From: Saksenaea vasiformis B4078
Taxonomy: Eukaryota > Mucoromycota > Mucoromycetes > Mucorales > Saksenaeaceae
Assembly: GCA_000697055.1 (NCBI GenBank)
Contig: JNDT01001536.1
Span: 1-64,000, forward strand
Length of the DNA: 64,000 nucleotides
Direction: 5' to 3'
Under the pieces are notes generated by a model that saw only the letters and a program-made list of their open reading frames with translations, did not search any database and had not been told where the DNA came from. Position 1 is the stretch's first letter. The number at the start of each line of letters is the position of its first letter. Made by a program: the position numbers and the translations under genes. Positions 62,104 to 64,000 of the stretch are shown here, piece by piece.

Positions 62104-63539
62104 GTTGATACTTTCTTACTCTTTCTTTGCGAACAGTACGAGATATGCACCGCAAGAGAGAGAGAGAAAGAGATGATTTCCCTGCAAAGTAAATAAACTT
62201 GGTATCAGACGGAGAAATCATGAAGGCGGGGAGATTTCGCAACAACAAACGCGCGGTTTCATTCGACATGACCTAAGACGATGCAATAACTGATTGTCTT
62301 GCTTGTTACTATCTCTCTTCTTATGTCGTTTGCCGAATCATCACGTCTTCTGAACGACCAGGAAATCGCATGTATGTGCTACAAACTTTGAACTATGGCA
62401 GTTTCGTTATCATACATGTCAAAACTCCGCTAGCCCTATCACCATTGACCAAAATCCCACGCGCCATCACACGACCACACCAGGACGATCATCATCTCTT
62501 CACATCTCGTTTACAAATAAATATCCAAATTAGGTTTTGTTTCAAATTACATCAAAGATCGGCATCGCATTGTATCTGATTACCCGCTCTACACTGTTCA
62601 TCTGTCTACTACTTCTTTTCGTCGTAGAATGAATTAGTTGGGTATCAATCAAGGAAACCAAATCTTCATCAAAGCATGTCTTCACCTCATGTAAGACGTT
62701 AACCATTGATCTTCGTCTAATCCTACATATATACAGCCGTGCTAAAGTAACCTTCGATCGTGTCTCTACATTGGAGACAGGTTTTTTTTTTTGAAGAGGT
62801 GCGGGGAAGTGTATATATCACACGTTGAAGATATCTCAACGCTTGACAGTAGCATGTTCTCAGGAGATTATATTGAAAGTATCTATTTCCCTCAGGCTTT
62901 CCATCTACTGGGGTGACGTATTTGGCAAGTCATGTATTGCCGGTGAAGTTGACTTCAATCTGTGGACAGTGAAAAATCAGGCAATATGCGTTCTCTGAAA
63001 TCTTGAAAACTTTTCGGAAGTAATGATTTCTATTTTTCTTCCCGAGAGAATATACAAGAAGACATAAACAGTTAAAAAAAATTTTTTTTTCAATCATCAC
63101 AATCAGTTAACAATACAGGATCCAGATATGTGATCCCCGAACAAGATTTGTCACCCTTTTGGGTTAGGGCTTTAGCTGCTCAACAATGACTGATCTTTGT
63201 GAGCGTCTCTATCTGTTCAGGGTCTAATAGAGACTCGTCAAGCAACCGTTAGCATGATGGTAATATGCTGCTTCGGGCTCAGCGAGATGGCACTGCGCGT
63301 CCTTGCAATGAATACTGTCATAAGCTGTAACTGAAGAGGTAATATCAATTAGTGACACCGTATAATAGTCCAAAATTACCAAATGTGCAAAATTTGCTGC
63401 AGAAACAAGTAGGAATTACTAGGAACGCTCCAACGGAATACTCCACTGTAACCGAATTAAGCGTTAGTTACTACATTTCATCCTTTTTTGAACATTTTTG
63501 GGAGACTGGAGTACCCCGTTGGGGTGTCTCGTAGGAGTG

Positions 63540-63885
63540 TCCCTAGCAATTCCCAGCAGGAAAGATGCCAAGCAAGCGATCGTGGCCCTTCGATGACTTT
63601 CTGCAGAGCTTCGCCATAGTACAACGGGGTGAGTTGGCAACGACCCCTGTCGCGCAAATCTCAAAGACCGATAAGACCATTGACGGTGCGCTGATGGCTT
63701 TGAACAGTCTCGTATAAGACGAAGGCCTCGCTGACATGGTCGCTTTGTCGTCCGGCACCCGGTCAGTCTCCGTACCGATGCACATTCGTCAGCACCAATC
63801 GGCCCTGCGATGTAGTCATCCCGAGGCAAAGACCAAAATGCAGAAGATGACATCGGTAATGATGGCTTCCACTAGCTTGGAGGCG
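63540..63885. other. GC-richer patch with open frames on both strands
   Basis: This patch is visibly GC-richer than its surroundings. On the minus strand a 129-codon ATG frame (63853-63464) is open; on the plus strand MPSKRSWPFDDFLQSFAIVQ (from 63564) runs through one internal stop. The composition shift suggests the remnant of a coding sequence or mobile element from elsewhere. No domain is recognised on either strand. Confidence 0.35.
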
Positions 63886-64000
63886 TGATGATTTACGACT
63901 TCTTCGACACTGTTCTGGATAAAGAAACTTTGCGAACTATAGCTTAATATATCATAAGATTTTTCCATGTAGCTTACGGATATTTCAAAAATGGCATGCA

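Larger units (their letters stand above)
61444..64000. other. Right-end region without a firm gene
   Basis: It holds the PHO84 promoter side and two weak coding-like stretches listed separately. The remainder is AT-rich with poly-A/T runs. I found no RNA gene. Confidence 0.45.

Overview
The window is eukaryotic nuclear DNA. The best fit is a filamentous fungus of the Mucoromycota (Mucorales-like). This is inferred from AT-rich spacers full of homopolymer and CT/GA tracts, dense short introns (about 45-95 bp, nearly all GT-AG), several exons of only 17-40 nt, and fungal proteins such as POM152, SQS1 and PHO84-type phosphate permease. I saw no rRNA, tRNA, CRISPR or intact transposon. Most gene models below were built by hand. 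For each confident multi-exon model the splice phases were checked and the summed exon length is a multiple of three.

Left third (1-21 kb): after a gene-poor 3 kb come an intronless SIS-CBS sugar-phosphate isomerase (3111-4205), a six-exon divergent beta-tubulin (4710-6383) and a PAQR/IZH3-type receptor with an N-terminal helical domain (8522-10014). Convergent to the last is a BRD7/BRD9-type bromodomain gene (11880-10119, minus). Then follow a Sec2-type Rab GEF (14995-17285) and the R3H/G-patch protein SQS1 (18979-21124), with a small lysine-rich candidate gene tail-to-tail with it.

Middle (22-40 kb): the ER protein Asterix with a 23-nt exon (22466-22973), a poorly resolved coding-like region carrying a 68-bp inverted repeat (23.5-25 kb), the 18S rRNA dimethyltransferase DIM1 (26715-28003), a low-complexity protein on the minus strand (29451-28205), a fructosyl-amine/pipecolate-type FAD oxidase (31812-33483) and the tRNA thiolation factor NCS2/CTU2 (36141-37898). 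Between them lie minus-strand coding-like islands whose frames are broken.

Right (40-64 kb): nucleoporin POM152 (40613-44808), a proline-rich unknown protein with nine exons (46616-48626), a VCX1-type Ca2+/H+ exchanger (53863-52099, minus), the TPR subunit of TFIIIC, TFC4 (55586-59650, with one GC-AG intron), and convergent to it an intronless PHO84-type phosphate transporter (61443-59842, minus).

The content is mostly housekeeping with no operon-like cluster. Shared themes are 18S rRNA maturation (SQS1, DIM1), tRNA supply (TFC4, NCS2), and ion or phosphate homeostasis (VCX1, PHO84, PAQR). The most noteworthy signals are a beta-tubulin with Tyr167 and Ala198, a roughly 100-bp element shared upstream of two unrelated minus-strand genes, an inverted repeat whose arms differ only by transitions, and a KdsD-like isomerase in what appears to be a KDO-free organism.
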